The notes under the pieces: model-generated | Databases searched by the model: none | The model's input: only the letters and a program-made list of their open reading frames with translations | Told to the model about the DNA's origin: nothing | NCBI RefSeq assembly: GCF_000328665.1 | Contig: NC_019977.1 | Span: 620,001-684,000, forward strand | Reading direction: 5' to 3' | Origin: Methanomethylovorans hollandica DSM 15978 | Lineage (GTDB): Archaea; Halobacteriota; Methanosarcinia; Methanosarcinales; Methanosarcinaceae | Length of the DNA stretch: 64,000 nucleotides | In this document: positions 1-8,080 of the stretch, piece by piece | Numbering within the stretch: the first letter of the stretch is position 1 | Layout: every line of letters begins with the position of its first letter | Made by a program: the position numbers and the translations under genes

Positions 1-499
1 TATGCCTGCCGATGTCCTCTACAACACACATCTTTCCAGATGCATTATATAGAGCCACTACATGTATACCTCCTGTCAGGACATGAAGCTCGGATTTTAG
101 GGCTTGTTCAACAGAACTCCGAATCATATCAGAAGTAAGTACAAGATCCGACTTTATCTCGGGGAGTCTCTGGATATCGAGAAAAGACATTGTTCCACCG
201 CACCCGCTCAGAACCGTTTTCTTTGAAACAAGGATCTTGAAAGGATCTGTTGTTAACACACTGGCATTGCTACCTTCTATGACCAGCGATTCAACTTCAT
301 TTGGTCCCTTGATTATTTTCTCTGTATAGAGAAAACCTATCACGAACTCCCTGAGCATCATCGGGCTTGTCATGGCAGTAAGAACATGACGGCCATTTAC
401 TGTTACTGCAAGTGGTATTTCCTCAACCACCGGATGCATATCAGAATGAAATGAATCCAATTCCCCTTTTATACATGGCACTTCCATGAACATGATCAT
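1..499 (-). CDS. fdhD: FdhD, formate dehydrogenase accessory sulfurtransferase (partial)
   Basis: The reverse strand encodes the N-terminal ~166 residues of an FdhD-family protein; the window edge cuts off the C-terminus. Seen: the conserved loop SGCGGT with a single Cys (the E. coli protein has a CxxC here), and TGGIHVVALY followed by EDIGRH, the family signature. In bacteria FdhD takes sulfur from a cysteine desulfurase and passes it to the molybdenum cofactor of formate dehydrogenase; in a methanogen the client could be formate or formylmethanofuran dehydrogenase (inference). The first ATG (499) forms an ATGA overlap with the stop of the upstream desulfurase gene, and an AGGAG lies at 507-503. 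A second in-frame ATG at 493 has better spacing to that AGGAG. The overlap implies one operon with the desulfurase, which is disrupted here. Confidence 0.9.
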   Translation of the reverse strand, partial: MIMFMEVPCIKGELDSFHSDMHPVVEEIPLAVTVNGRHVLTAMTSPMMLREFVIGFLYTEKIIKGPNEVESLVIEGSNASVLTTDPFKILVSKKTVLSGCGGTMSFLDIQRLPEIKSDLVLTSDMIRSSVEQALKSELHVLTGGIHVVALYNASGKMCVVEDIGRH

Positions 500-1405
500 A
501 ATCTCCTGGCTATTTCTTCTACAGTGGCAATAAGCAGATCTATCTCTTCTTCTGTATTATACAAATAAAGGCTTGCCCGCACGGTGCCTTGCTCAAGGCC
601 CAGGTGTTTCATAAGAGGCTGGCAACAATGCTCTCCAGATCTCACCATTATAGCAGCAGCTTCATCCAGAATATGTGCCACTTCATGAGAATGCAGTCCG
701 TGGATGTTGAATGAAACAACACCTATTCTGTCCTTATCATCCACAGGGCCGTATGTGGAAACTTCATCTATTCCAGAAAGACCTTTGATCATCCGATGAG
801 TAAGTTTTTCTTCTCGTTTCTGAAGAGCACCCATATCTGTTTGGTTGAGGTAATCTACTGCCTCTGCCAGACCAATCATACCTGAGATGTGAGATGTTCC
901 AGCTTCATATCTCTGATAACCGCTTGCTAAGGTATAACCTTCTTCTGAGACCTTATCTATCATCCCACCACCCACCACAAAGGGATTAATATCAGTTTCT
1001 CCCATCCAGAGAATTCCAGTCCCCGTTGGGCCAAGCATCTTGTGCCCGGAAAAGCATAGATAATCACATCCAAGATCTTTTACATTAACAGGTAAATGAG
1101 GAACTGACTGAGCACCGTCAACCAGTAATTTTACTCCATGTTTCTTACATATGGAAGCAATATGTTTCACAGGTAAAATATTACCAAGGACATTGGATGC
1201 ATGAGTAACAGCTACAAGCTTTGTGTTATCATCGATTACAGCATCTAGCTCAGAGAGATCCAATGAACCATCGCACTTAGGTCTTATCAGAGAAACTGTC
1301 ACTCCTTTGTCTCTTAATCTTATCCACGGCAGGAAGTTCGAGTGATGCTCAAGTATTGTAGTCACAATGCTATCACCCTTCTGCCACTCTTGGCCACTAA
1401 CTACC
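496..1405 (-). pseudogene. Cysteine desulfurase (SufS/Csd-like), C-terminal part, split by an IS
   Basis: This is the 3' ~300 codons of a class V aminotransferase-fold cysteine desulfurase. Seen: the EHHSN stretch, the VDGAQS motif, the PLP-lysine motif SGHKMLGPTG and the active-site Cys loop RSGEHCCQPLM. The reading frame runs on into the right end of the inserted element, so codons upstream of 1405 are not native. Removing the element and one copy of the 3-bp duplication joins this part to the fragment at 2286-2560 in frame, giving ~393 aa, the usual SufS length. The protein would release sulfur from cysteine as persulfide. The overlap with fdhD suggests sulfur supply to FdhD; the divergent nadA neighbour (a [4Fe-4S] enzyme) offers a second possible client. 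As it stands the gene should not give a working enzyme. Confidence 0.9.
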
Positions 1406-1422
1406 GAGCCTATTTCAAAACT
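1406..1422. repeat. IS right terminal inverted repeat
   Basis: Seventeen bases GAGCCTATTTCAAAACT, matching the repeat at 2269-2285 in inverted orientation at 15 of 17 positions. ACC at 1403-1405 is the flanking target duplication. Confidence 0.9.
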
Positions 1423-1426
1423 TCTC

Positions 1427-2229
1427 TCACACCTTTTTCCAACACAACATAAAGCATGCAATATCTAATAATCCTTTGAAAACCACATTAAGCCTTTCAT
1501 ATCTACTTGCCAGTTTTCTAAATCCCATCTTCAACCATGCAAAGAATCGTTCTATAGTTCCTCTGTAATGATATGTTTCCTCATCAAATCGAGTAGGTCT
1601 TCCTTTTTTCTTTCTTTTACTGTTCCTTGTATTGATCGGTATGTTGCTTTTGATAGCTCTGGACCTTAAATACTGCCTGATCTCTGCATCGTCGTATGCA
1701 GCATCTGCCAGAACTTCAAGAGGTCTTGTTCTTGGTCTTCCATGGGTATTGACCTTAATATTCTCCATAACTTCAATGAAGTACTGTCTGTCGTGCTCTT
1801 TTCCAGAAGATATTTGGATTGTAAGAGGAAAACCTTCACAACTTACACATGCATGAATCTTTATGCCTTTTCTTTTCTTGTGACCGTTGTACGAGGAGTC
1901 CTCTCCCCTTTTTTAGCTTCGATGAAACTGCTATCGATACACACTGTATCCAACGAGAACTTACCTTTCTGGTAAGCGGAATCCCGAAGAGATTCCATTA
2001 TCTCGTTCCATATACCTTCCTCTGACCACCTTTTCAGCCTTCTCCAGGCAGTTGCCTGGGAACCATAAATAGCTGGCATATCTCCCCATCTGCAACCTGT
2101 TATCAGAACAAAGAGAATACCATTGATAACCTTACGGTCATCAGCTCTCTTTCTTCCGGTAATTGGTTGTGGTGGTAAGTGTGGCTTCATAAATTTCCAT
2201 TGATCATCAGAGAGTTCTCTGAATTCCAT
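1427..2229 (-). CDS. IS5-type DDE transposase in two frames (-1 frameshift)
   Basis: The first frame (2229 down to a stop at 1861) has the N-terminal transposase region LSDDQWKFMKPHLP, then GCRWGDMP, and the first catalytic Asp in CIDSSFIEA. The second frame continues without a gap as KGIKIHACVS, GKEHD, then the second Asp in VLADAAYDD and the Glu in IERFFAWLK, ending at 1427. The first frame ends at a run reading AGAAAAGAAAAGGCATAA; slipping back one base on A-AAG joins the two parts. Several IS427-group elements make transposase by such frameshifting, so this can be programmed and not a lesion. All three DDE residues are present, so the fused product looks functional. An ATG in the second frame lies at 1768, but a product from there would lack the first Asp. 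Confidence 0.85.
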
Positions 2230-2268
2230 TCATATCCCCACAATAACATTAAGAAAGATAGTATTTAT

Positions 2269-2285
2269 AGTTTTGATATGGGCTC
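2269..2285. repeat. IS left terminal inverted repeat
   Basis: Read from 2285 inward: GAGCCCATATCAAAACT, the partner of 1406-1422. ACC at 2286-2288 is the second copy of the target duplication. Confidence 0.9.
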
Positions 2286-2560
2286 ACCATATTTATGGCT
2301 TCTGTCGTATTTTTCGTAAGGACAGTAGTTCCATTTTCACCGCCGATGAAACCTGCTATTTTTTCATGAGCACTTAAGTAACGCTGCGAAGCGAACTTTG
2401 CAAGTCGGTGTACAGCTCTGCCCACATTAGCCCTATATAAATGCTCGAACTCGTTCATGGCATGGATAACCGGTTCAGGAGATAGACTTATAGCAGCATT
2501 ATCGAGGTAAGCTACATTCTCCAGCATAGGAAAATCTTTCCTGATATCAGATATATTCAC
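2286..2560 (-). pseudogene. Cysteine desulfurase (SufS/Csd-like), N-terminal part, split by an IS
   Basis: The first ~91 codons of the desulfurase: DIRKDFPML at the start, VAYLDNAA (cofactor/substrate region) and LTKNTTEAINMV, the family motif before the cofactor-contacting loop. Translation then runs into IS sequence and stops after about a dozen foreign residues. With the element removed the junction reads NMVVSGQEWQKGD, which is continuous with the family. Start ATG is 2560. TATA-like sequence lies about 30-40 bp upstream on this strand, and a 16-bp palindrome at 2660-2675 lies ~100 bp upstream. Confidence 0.88.
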
Positions 2561-2659
2561 AGCAACTCCCCATAATATCTCTTTGAAATGTATGTGATAT
2601 ATGTTTAAAAGATTGATTTAACATACTATTTTTATTGATCAGAAGTCATTATTAGATAT

Positions 2660-2675
2660 TTTCACAATTGTGAAA
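2660..2675. promoter_or_regulatory. Perfect 16-bp palindrome, candidate operator
   Basis: TTTCACAATTGTGAAA in the 355-bp space between the divergent desulfurase and nadA genes. A degenerate copy occurs at 2816-2829 near the expected nadA transcription start. The paired dyads suggest a dimeric repressor acting on one or both genes. The regulator is unknown; in Bacillus the nifS/nadBCA divergon is controlled by NiaR (YrxA), a parallel and not an identification. Confidence 0.5.
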
Positions 2676-2815
2676 CATTATTTTAACATAAAAAGCTTGC
2701 TCTCTCTATGATTTGAAATTTCGGGCATGATGAAAATTTTATTCTGATAAAATAAAGGTTCTGTTGTTGCTCATTTGCTTCAGCGTAACTTTTATATAGA
2801 AAATATCTATATAAG

Positions 2816-2829
2816 TTCACGATTGTGAC
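2816..2829. promoter_or_regulatory. Degenerate operator copy at the nadA transcription start
   Basis: TTCACGATTGTGAC repeats the dyad at 2661-2674 (TTCACAATTGTGAA) with two changes. It lies ~25 bp downstream of the TATA box at 2790-2801, where a bound repressor would cover the start of transcription. Confidence 0.45.
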
Positions 2830-2915
2830 TACAATGTCACTTTATATTACTTTGCCATTAATAACAGGAAAAATCGATTATTGCTATCCGTAAAGAATCA
2901 TCTTGAAAACTGACC

Positions 2916-3845
2916 ATGCCACTAAATTTAAAAGCCCTCCAGAATCCTGATTTGTTGAAAGAGGAAATACTCAAGCTTAAAGAAGAAAGAAACGCAATTA
3001 TCCTTGCTCATAATTACCAAATTGCAGAAGTGCAGGATATTGCTGACTTTGTAGGCGATTCGCTGGAACTTTCCAGAGCTGCAGCAAGTCTTGAATCAGA
3101 TATCATAGTATTTTGCGGAGTAGATTTCATGGCAGAAACGGCTGCTATACTCTCACCGGAAAAGAAAGTACTGTTACCAGCTGCTGATGCTTGTTGCCCT
3201 ATGGCTGAGATGATCACCGTAGGAGAACTACAGGTACTGAAATCTCGTTTTCCACAGGCATCTGTTGTGTGTTATGTCAACACCTCTGCAGAAGTGAAGG
3301 CAGAATCGGATATCTGCTGTACTTCTTCAAATGCTGTGAACGTTGTGAATTCTTTGGATGCGGAACAGATAATCTTCGTTCCAGACCGGAATCTTGCTCG
3401 CTATGTTGCCAGATTCACCTCAAAAGAGATCCTTCCCTGGGAAGGGTTCTGTTTCGTGCATGATCGGATAACCTTTGAAGATGTTATACAGGTTCGTAAT
3501 CTCCATCCGACTGCAGAAGTGCTGGTGCACCCGGAATGTAAACCCGAGGTAATTGACCTTGCGGATGAGGTGTTATCTACATCAGGAATGATCAAGCATG
3601 TCTGTTCAAGCAACAGTAAGGAATTCATAATAGGGACCGAGGTTGGTATTTTGCACCAGATGAAGAAAAAGTGTCCTGGGAAGTCCTGCTATTCTCTTTC
3701 AGCGGAAGCCATCTGCACCAATATGAAGAAGACCGATCTCCACAAAGTCTACAGTGCTCTGGAAACTTTAAGGCCGGTGGTGGCAGTGTCCACAGATATT
3801 GCTGAAAAGGCAAGAAAGGCTATTGAGAAGATGCTGGCCGTATAG
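2916..3845 (+). CDS. nadA: Quinolinate synthase A
   Basis: NadA condenses iminoaspartate with dihydroxyacetone phosphate to quinolinate in NAD synthesis, using a [4Fe-4S] cluster in the cytoplasm. Seen: AHNYQIAEVQDIADFVGDS near residues 31-49, GVDFMAE, and the three expected cluster cysteines in CPMAEM (Cys94), HPEC (Cys208) and ICTNMKK (Cys267). The full length of 309 aa is normal. No strong ribosome binding site precedes the ATG. NadB/NadX and NadC are not adjacent, so the pathway is completed elsewhere. The divergent gene is a broken cysteine desulfurase; in bacteria a nifS-like gene often sits beside nad genes to build the NadA cluster. Confidence 0.96.
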   Translation: MPLNLKALQNPDLLKEEILKLKEERNAIILAHNYQIAEVQDIADFVGDSLELSRAAASLESDIIVFCGVDFMAETAAILSPEKKVLLPAADACCPMAEMITVGELQVLKSRFPQASVVCYVNTSAEVKAESDICCTSSNAVNVVNSLDAEQIIFVPDRNLARYVARFTSKEILPWEGFCFVHDRITFEDVIQVRNLHPTAEVLVHPECKPEVIDLADEVLSTSGMIKHVCSSNSKEFIIGTEVGILHQMKKKCPGKSCYSLSAEAICTNMKKTDLHKVYSALETLRPVVAVSTDIAEKARKAIEKMLAV

Positions 3846-4224
3846 TAAAAAAGAATACTGCCTTTTAATGATTCTTTATATTATCTTCACTTTTCAATTT
3901 CAGTTCCTACCTATTTTTTCCATATAGGTACGTTTTCTTCGTTTTCTTCGAACATGAACTCAAAAGCAGAAATGCTTCTTCTCTGTTTCTCAGTAAGATT
4001 TTCTGCATTGCCCTCGTTGGAAACAGAAAGTGTTTATTCCTCGGATACTGCGAAGTGCTACGGTGTTGAATCTTATAGTACATTAGTAGTGATAGCGAGT
4101 ATGTGATTCGCAAAAAAGTAATTCTGTTCTAAATAATAAAGAGTAAGACTGTCTTGACTATCGATAACTCATCATCATGGGACAATAGAAATTGACTATT
4201 GTCAGAGAAAGTATTATATGATAT
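3846..4224. other. Intergenic region upstream of cadC
   Basis: No convincing gene. The short reading frames here lack a ribosome binding site and family features. The right end holds the inverted repeat at 4181-4203 and AT-rich promoter-like sequence (about 4208-4224) serving the cad operon. Confidence 0.5.
4181..4203. promoter_or_regulatory. Inverted repeat upstream of cadC, candidate operator
   Basis: GACAATAG, a 7-nt spacer, then CTATTGTC: perfect 8-bp arms about 20 bp ahead of the first cadC start codon. ArsR/SmtB repressors bind dyads at their own promoter, so autoregulation by the next gene is the simplest reading. AT-rich TATATG/CATATG halves near 4222-4247 are an alternative site. 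Confidence 0.45.
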
Positions 4225-4620
4225 ATGACTATATGTTCACATATGGGTAATAGGGTAGTGAAACAGACAGACAATGACTTATGCGAAGAATTGTGCGAGC
4301 ATCCCCAGGCAATTAGTCTAGCTAAGTCTGAGCTCATTCCCGAGGAACAAGCTCAGCAAGTAGCGGACTTATTTAAAATCCTTGGGGATACTACACGCTT
4401 AAAAATACTGCAGGTGCTGTCGAAAAGAGAAATGTGCGTATGTGACATTGCAAATGTTATTGATATGGGTCAATCGGCTGTTTCTCATCAACTTCGACTT
4501 CTACGGACAGCTCAATTAGTTAAATACCGGAAGGAAGGTCAAAATGCTTGGTATTCGCTCAGTGATGATCATATTGCTACTTTGTTATACCAAGGTATCG
4601 AGCATGTTCAACACAGCTAA
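4225..4620 (+). CDS. cadC: ArsR/SmtB-family metal-sensing repressor (CadC/CzrA-like)
   Basis: A winged-helix repressor that should release DNA on binding Zn, Cd or Pb. Seen: LGDTTRLKILQVL (helix-turn-helix lead), the CadC-type MCVCD pair (Cys71, Cys73), an N-terminal Cys in DLCEELCEHP, recognition region SAVSHQLRLLRTAQLV, and wing KYRKEGQNAWY. Helix 5 carries Asp114, His116, His127 and His130 with the SmtB/CzrA zinc-site spacing D-x-H-x10-H-x2-H. Both the CadC-type and the SmtB-type sites therefore appear present. The start could also be ATG 4243, because 4225 lies in the probable operator region. It is 31 bp ahead of cadA and probably controls that operon. The gene looks more like a Firmicutes gene than its neighbours (inference). 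Confidence 0.9.
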   Translation: MTICSHMGNRVVKQTDNDLCEELCEHPQAISLAKSELIPEEQAQQVADLFKILGDTTRLKILQVLSKREMCVCDIANVIDMGQSAVSHQLRLLRTAQLVKYRKEGQNAWYSLSDDHIATLLYQGIEHVQHS

Positions 4621-4651
4621 TCACATTTAAATAATTTAAGGACACGAGGAC

Positions 4652-7003
4652 ATGACACAATCAATTCTAAAGGTAATTAATAAACAAAAAGTTGTTTTTC
4701 AAGTAGATGGAATTACCTGTCTGGACTGTGCCCAAAAGTTTGAAAAAGCAGTTAATGAATTACCTGGAGTTCTAAGCGCTTCTTTGAACACCATGACAGG
4801 CAAGCTTACGGTTGAAGGGATGGCTGACTTAGCAGCTATCAGACGACTAGGGCAGGATGAAAATTATACGATTAACCCAATGGAGCAAGTCAAAAACAAA
4901 GCGCCTACTGTTTTTCAAGTAGACGGAATTACCTGTCTGGATTGTGCCCAAAAGTTCGAAAAAGCAGTTAATGAATTACCTGGAGTTCTAAGCGCTTCTT
5001 TGAACACCATGACAGGCAAGCTTGCAGTTGAAGGAAGGGCTAGCTTGGAAGACATCAGGCAATTAGGACAGGATGAGAACTATAAGATTAATCCGGTAGT
5101 GCAGCAGCGGTCTATAGCTCAACCGGTGAAAAAAATTAATTGGGAAATGCTTCGTGCTGTTTTATCTGGTGTTAGTTTGGTTATTGCTGTGGGAGTGGAG
5201 AAATTCGGCGGCTCCGCCACGGCTTACCTGCCGATGTACATTCTAGCTATGGTATTAGGTGGATGGGGTAATTTTAAGAAGGCATCCCATGCTTTGCCAC
5301 GTCTTAATTTTAACATGAGTGTACTCATGAGTGTGGCGGTTATTGGTGCTTTTGCCATCGGCCAATATGAAGAAGGTGCTACTGTTGCCTTCCTTTACGC
5401 AATATCTGAAATGCTACAGGCATGGACAGTGGAAAAGGCACGCCGTTCCATTCGACAATTGATGGATATTGCTCCAAAAACAGCATTGTTACGCCGCTCT
5501 GGTAGCGAAGTGGAAACATCTGTCGAACAAATTAATATTGATGATATTATGATTGTCTACCCTGGTGAAAAAATTGCCATGGATGGCGAAATTGTTAAAG
5601 GTGAAAGTGCTATTAACGAGGCAGCCATCACCGGAGAATCTATTCCAGCGGATAAAGGTCCAGGTGCTGAAGTATTTGCAGGTACGCTCAATACTCACGG
5701 TTCTATCGAAGTGAAGGTAACAAAGCTAGTACAAGATACCACCATTGCCAAGATCATTCATATGGTAGAAGAAGCTCAAAGCAAAAGAGCTCCATCTCAG
5801 GTATTTGTTGAAAAATTTGCAACTGTATATACTCCCATCGTAATGGCATTAGCTATGGGTTTTATGTTTCTTCCACCTTTGTTATTAGGTTATGAGTGGA
5901 CACCCTGGATTTATCGTGGACTAACTCTTCTTGTAGTTGCCTGTCCTTGTGCTTTGGTGGTATCTACGCCGGTTGCAATTGTCAGTGCAATCAGCAATGC
6001 CGCTAAAAACGGCGTATTAATTAAAGGGGGTATACACCTGGAAGAAGCCGGTTCCTTAAATGCCATTGCCTTCGACAAGACGGGAACATTGACAAAAGGA
6101 GAGGCAGTAGTCACTGATATAATACCTGTTGGCTCTACTCCGGAAAATAAGCTTTTACAAATGGCAGCTAATTTGGAAGCTCGCTCCGAACACCCTCTAG
6201 CAGTAGCTATCATTAAGGCAGCTCAGCAACGAGGTCATCAAGTGGTTCCAGTAGAAGATTTTACAGCCATCGCTGGCAGAGGTGCACACGGTACAATTAA
6301 TGCACAGAGGATCTATATTGGTAATCCGCGGATGTTCATAGAGAAGGGCATATCTCTAGAGCCGGTGATAAAGGAGATAGAAAGGCTGCAAGGGCAAGGT
6401 AAGACGGTTATGATTGTTGGGACTCCAAATACCTTTTTAGGTATAATTGCTGTAGCAGATGAAGTGCGTGAAAACAGCACCGATGCGGTTACTGCTCTTA
6501 AAAGTGCAGGTATCCAGCACACTATTATGCTTACCGGTGATAATGACGTAACTGCCAAAGCCATGTCGGCAAAGGTAGGTGTTGATGAATATCGGGCTGA
6601 ACTATTACCTCAGGACAAAGTCACAGTAGTACAAGAACTCCTGGGTAAATACAACAAAGTGGGTATGATTGGTGATGGCATCAATGACGCTCCAGCGCTC
6701 GCTCTATCTACTGTTGGCATCGCCATGGGTGGAGCAGGTACTGATACGGCCCTTGAAACGGCAGACATTGTCCTTATGGCAGATGATTTAAGCAAGCTTC
6801 CATTTACTATCCGGTTAAGTCGTAAAGCACTTGCGATCATCCATCAGAATATTGGCTTCTCACTGATAATCAAGGCTATCGCCATCCTGGCAATATTCCC
6901 CGGCTGGCTGACGTTGTGGATGGCTATCCTCGCTGATATGGGTGCTACAATTATTGTAACACTTAACAGCTTAAGGCTCTTAAAGGTGAATGGAAAAAAG
7001 TAA
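4652..7003 (+). CDS. cadA: P1B-type Zn/Cd/Pb-exporting ATPase with two N-terminal HMA domains
   Basis: A membrane ATPase that pumps soft divalent metals out of the cell. Order seen: HMA domain 1 (~14-78) and HMA domain 2 (~86-150), each with CLDC; membrane helices; the actuator motif TGES; the transport motif CPC (431-433); the phosphorylation site DKTGT (Asp475); SEHP of the nucleotide-binding domain; the hinge GDGINDAP (from 674); and the C-terminal ADMGATIIVTLNSLRLL typical of the Zn/Cd subgroup. Its 783 aa is normal for CadA with two HMAs. The two HMA units are almost identical in DNA, pointing to recent duplication. It follows cadC in the same direction and ends the operon; no terminator hairpin is obvious downstream. 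Confidence 0.95.
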   Translation: MTQSILKVINKQKVVFQVDGITCLDCAQKFEKAVNELPGVLSASLNTMTGKLTVEGMADLAAIRRLGQDENYTINPMEQVKNKAPTVFQVDGITCLDCAQKFEKAVNELPGVLSASLNTMTGKLAVEGRASLEDIRQLGQDENYKINPVVQQRSIAQPVKKINWEMLRAVLSGVSLVIAVGVEKFGGSATAYLPMYILAMVLGGWGNFKKASHALPRLNFNMSVLMSVAVIGAFAIGQYEEGATVAFLYAISEMLQAWTVEKARRSIRQLMDIAPKTALLRRSGSEVETSVEQINIDDIMIVYPGEKIAMDGEIVKGESAINEAAITGESIPADKGPGAEVFAGTLNTHGSIEVKVTKLVQDTTIAKIIHMVEEAQSKRAPSQVFVEKFATVYTPIVMALAMGFMFLPPLLLGYEWTPWIYRGLTLLVVACPCALVVSTPVAIVSAISNAAKNGVLIKGGIHLEEAGSLNAIAFDKTGTLTKGEAVVTDIIPVGSTPENKLLQMAANLEARSEHPLAVAIIKAAQQRGHQVVPVEDFTAIAGRGAHGTINAQRIYIGNPRMFIEKGISLEPVIKEIERLQGQGKTVMIVGTPNTFLGIIAVADEVRENSTDAVTALKSAGIQHTIMLTGDNDVTAKAMSAKVGVDEYRAELLPQDKVTVVQELLGKYNKVGMIGDGINDAPALALSTVGIAMGGAGTDTALETADIVLMADDLSKLPFTIRLSRKALAIIHQNIGFSLIIKAIAILAIFPGWLTLWMAILADMGATIIVTLNSLRLLKVNGKK
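4694..5125 (+). repeat. Tandem duplication of the HMA-domain coding unit in cadA
   Basis: Two copies with a period of 216 bp (72 codons): the first starts at 4694 and the second at 4910, both with GTTTTTCAAGTAGA. Near-identity runs through the CxxC motif to the end of the domain, then weakens over the last ~60 bp of each unit. Confidence 0.85.
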
Positions 7004-7192
7004 GGATAAAATTTTGTGAAAGGGCTGTAGAAAATACGAAGTGTTAACACCTCATGCAGATCTTGCATCCATCTCTCAAAGTTTTTCCCAAACTCTTTTT
7101 CTTGATGGCTCACTACAATACCTATATCTCTCATGTTTAGGAGATTCATAAAATGATCCATAACTTTTTTAGTGCACATGTTCTCTCTGTTT

Positions 7193-7351
7193 TTATTTTG
7201 GTGTTACTATTTCATAACTGGTTAACATGTCACTTATCTGAAGTGATTTGTTATCAAAATCGACTTTGTTTAGATATTCTGTATTAACTATATCAGCATA
7301 AGTTGTCCCTGCCAACAATACAAATAATAAAAAAATTGCAACTATATTCAT
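7193..7351 (-). CDS. Small protein with signal peptide, probably a gene remnant
   Basis: A 52-codon frame starting MNIVAIFLLFVLLAGTTYAD: a good secretion signal with an A-x-A-like cleavage site, followed by ~33 polar residues ending SYEIVTPK. No ribosome binding site is visible and the mature part is very short. It could be the 5' end of a lost surface-protein gene or a small secreted peptide. I do not recognise it. Confidence 0.3.
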   Translation of the reverse strand: MNIVAIFLLFVLLAGTTYADIVNTEYLNKVDFDNKSLQISDMLTSYEIVTPK

Positions 7352-7429
7352 ATATAAATTTATTTCATATTTGTATCTTCTAAAAAACGATATCTGTAGC
7401 CTAAAAAACAAGGGTTAAAAAGCTATGAT

Positions 7430-7826
7430 TTATAAGACACTTGATGACGTTTTCACACCATGGGTAAGGTGTTCATACATGTTTGGAATAATATCGCAAC
7501 CTAGAGCATCCTGGGCATTCCGTGCCTGATATAGATAGGTAAAGTTACTCTTGCGCTCTCTCTTTGTCCTGGAAGATTTCAGGAGGTATATTTCCAAAAT
7601 GTCTAACTTCATTTGTTGCTTTTCCGAAGTTCCATATATCGTAATTCTTCCTATGTGAATCTTCACTCTCAAAATCGCGGAAAACTACGGAATCAGACAC
7701 TTGTCCAAAACCGTATTTTCCTGCAATTATCTCTCCTACTCTCTGAGGCGACAGCCCAACAGTTTCAGATATATCAACGTTGCTTTCACATGCCAGCCAC
7801 ATATCAAAGATATACATTGAAGACAT
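7430..7826 (-). pseudogene. Remnant of a ParB-domain DNA methylase
   Basis: The frame from 7826 reads DMWLACESNVDISETVGLS, VGEIIAGKYGFGQVSD, NYDIWNFGKATNEVRHFGNIPPEI. This resembles the linker and catalytic entry of phage/plasmid DNA methylases that carry an N-terminal ParB-like domain (family pattern YNIW..HFGN.....). It then shifts frame and ends in short unrelated codons by 7430. The ParB domain, the rest of the methylase core and the target domain are absent, so it is a dead fragment. No start signal is visible. Confidence 0.55.
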
Positions 7827-8080
7827 TGATTAAAGCACTTAATCAATTTGTTTATTTCACAATATTCTTTTTATGAAAATGCTTTATCCTAATACTTGCA
7901 TAATAGAACAATTGGACTAGTAACAGCAGGGTTTTTTCGCTTTGAGTAGTGATAAAACGTTCAATAGTCTGATTTATGTGGGTACCCAATCTCATATTGC
8001 ATTTTTGCAGACGGACTTTCCACTGATTTCCTGATTTTAATTTTGATTTTGCTAGTCCAAAAGTAGTGGAGGGAACGAAT

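Larger units (their letters stand above)
1406..2285 (-). mobile_element. IS5-family insertion sequence (IS427-like), complete
   Basis: An 880-bp element bounded by near-perfect terminal inverted repeats of 17 bp: 1406-1422 reads GAGCCTATTTCAAAACT, and inward from 2285 it reads GAGCCCATATCAAAACT (15 of 17 match). A 3-bp ACC stands directly outside both ends (1403-1405 and 2286-2288), which fits a target duplication. Inside is one transposase gene on the minus strand in two frames. The size, the two-frame gene and the short duplication fit the IS427-like group of IS5 elements (family knowledge). It sits inside the desulfurase gene. Intact ends and an intact catalytic core suggest a recent insertion. 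Confidence 0.93.
2561..2915. other. Divergent intergenic region (desulfurase / nadA)
   Basis: There is no gene in this AT-rich stretch. It holds the palindrome at 2660-2675, a TATA-like box at 2790-2801 (CTTTTATATAGA) followed by a second at 2808-2815, and the degenerate dyad at 2816-2829. The predicted nadA start of transcription near 2820 leaves a leader of roughly 95 nt in which I see no clear riboswitch. Confidence 0.6.
7004..8080. other. Gene-poor region with decayed fragments
   Basis: No intact gene is convincing between cadA and the secreted protein. The minus strand holds a possible signal-peptide fragment (7193-7351) and a frameshifted DNA-methylase remnant (7430-7826). A minus-strand frame across 7010-7179 (contains GIVVSHQEKEFG) is too short to judge. 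This looks like the scar of lost accessory DNA. Confidence 0.5.

Noticed and set aside
3907-4113. A minus-strand 68-codon frame upstream of cadC
   Set aside because: No ribosome site, no family features, and the composition looks like random translation of AT-rich DNA.
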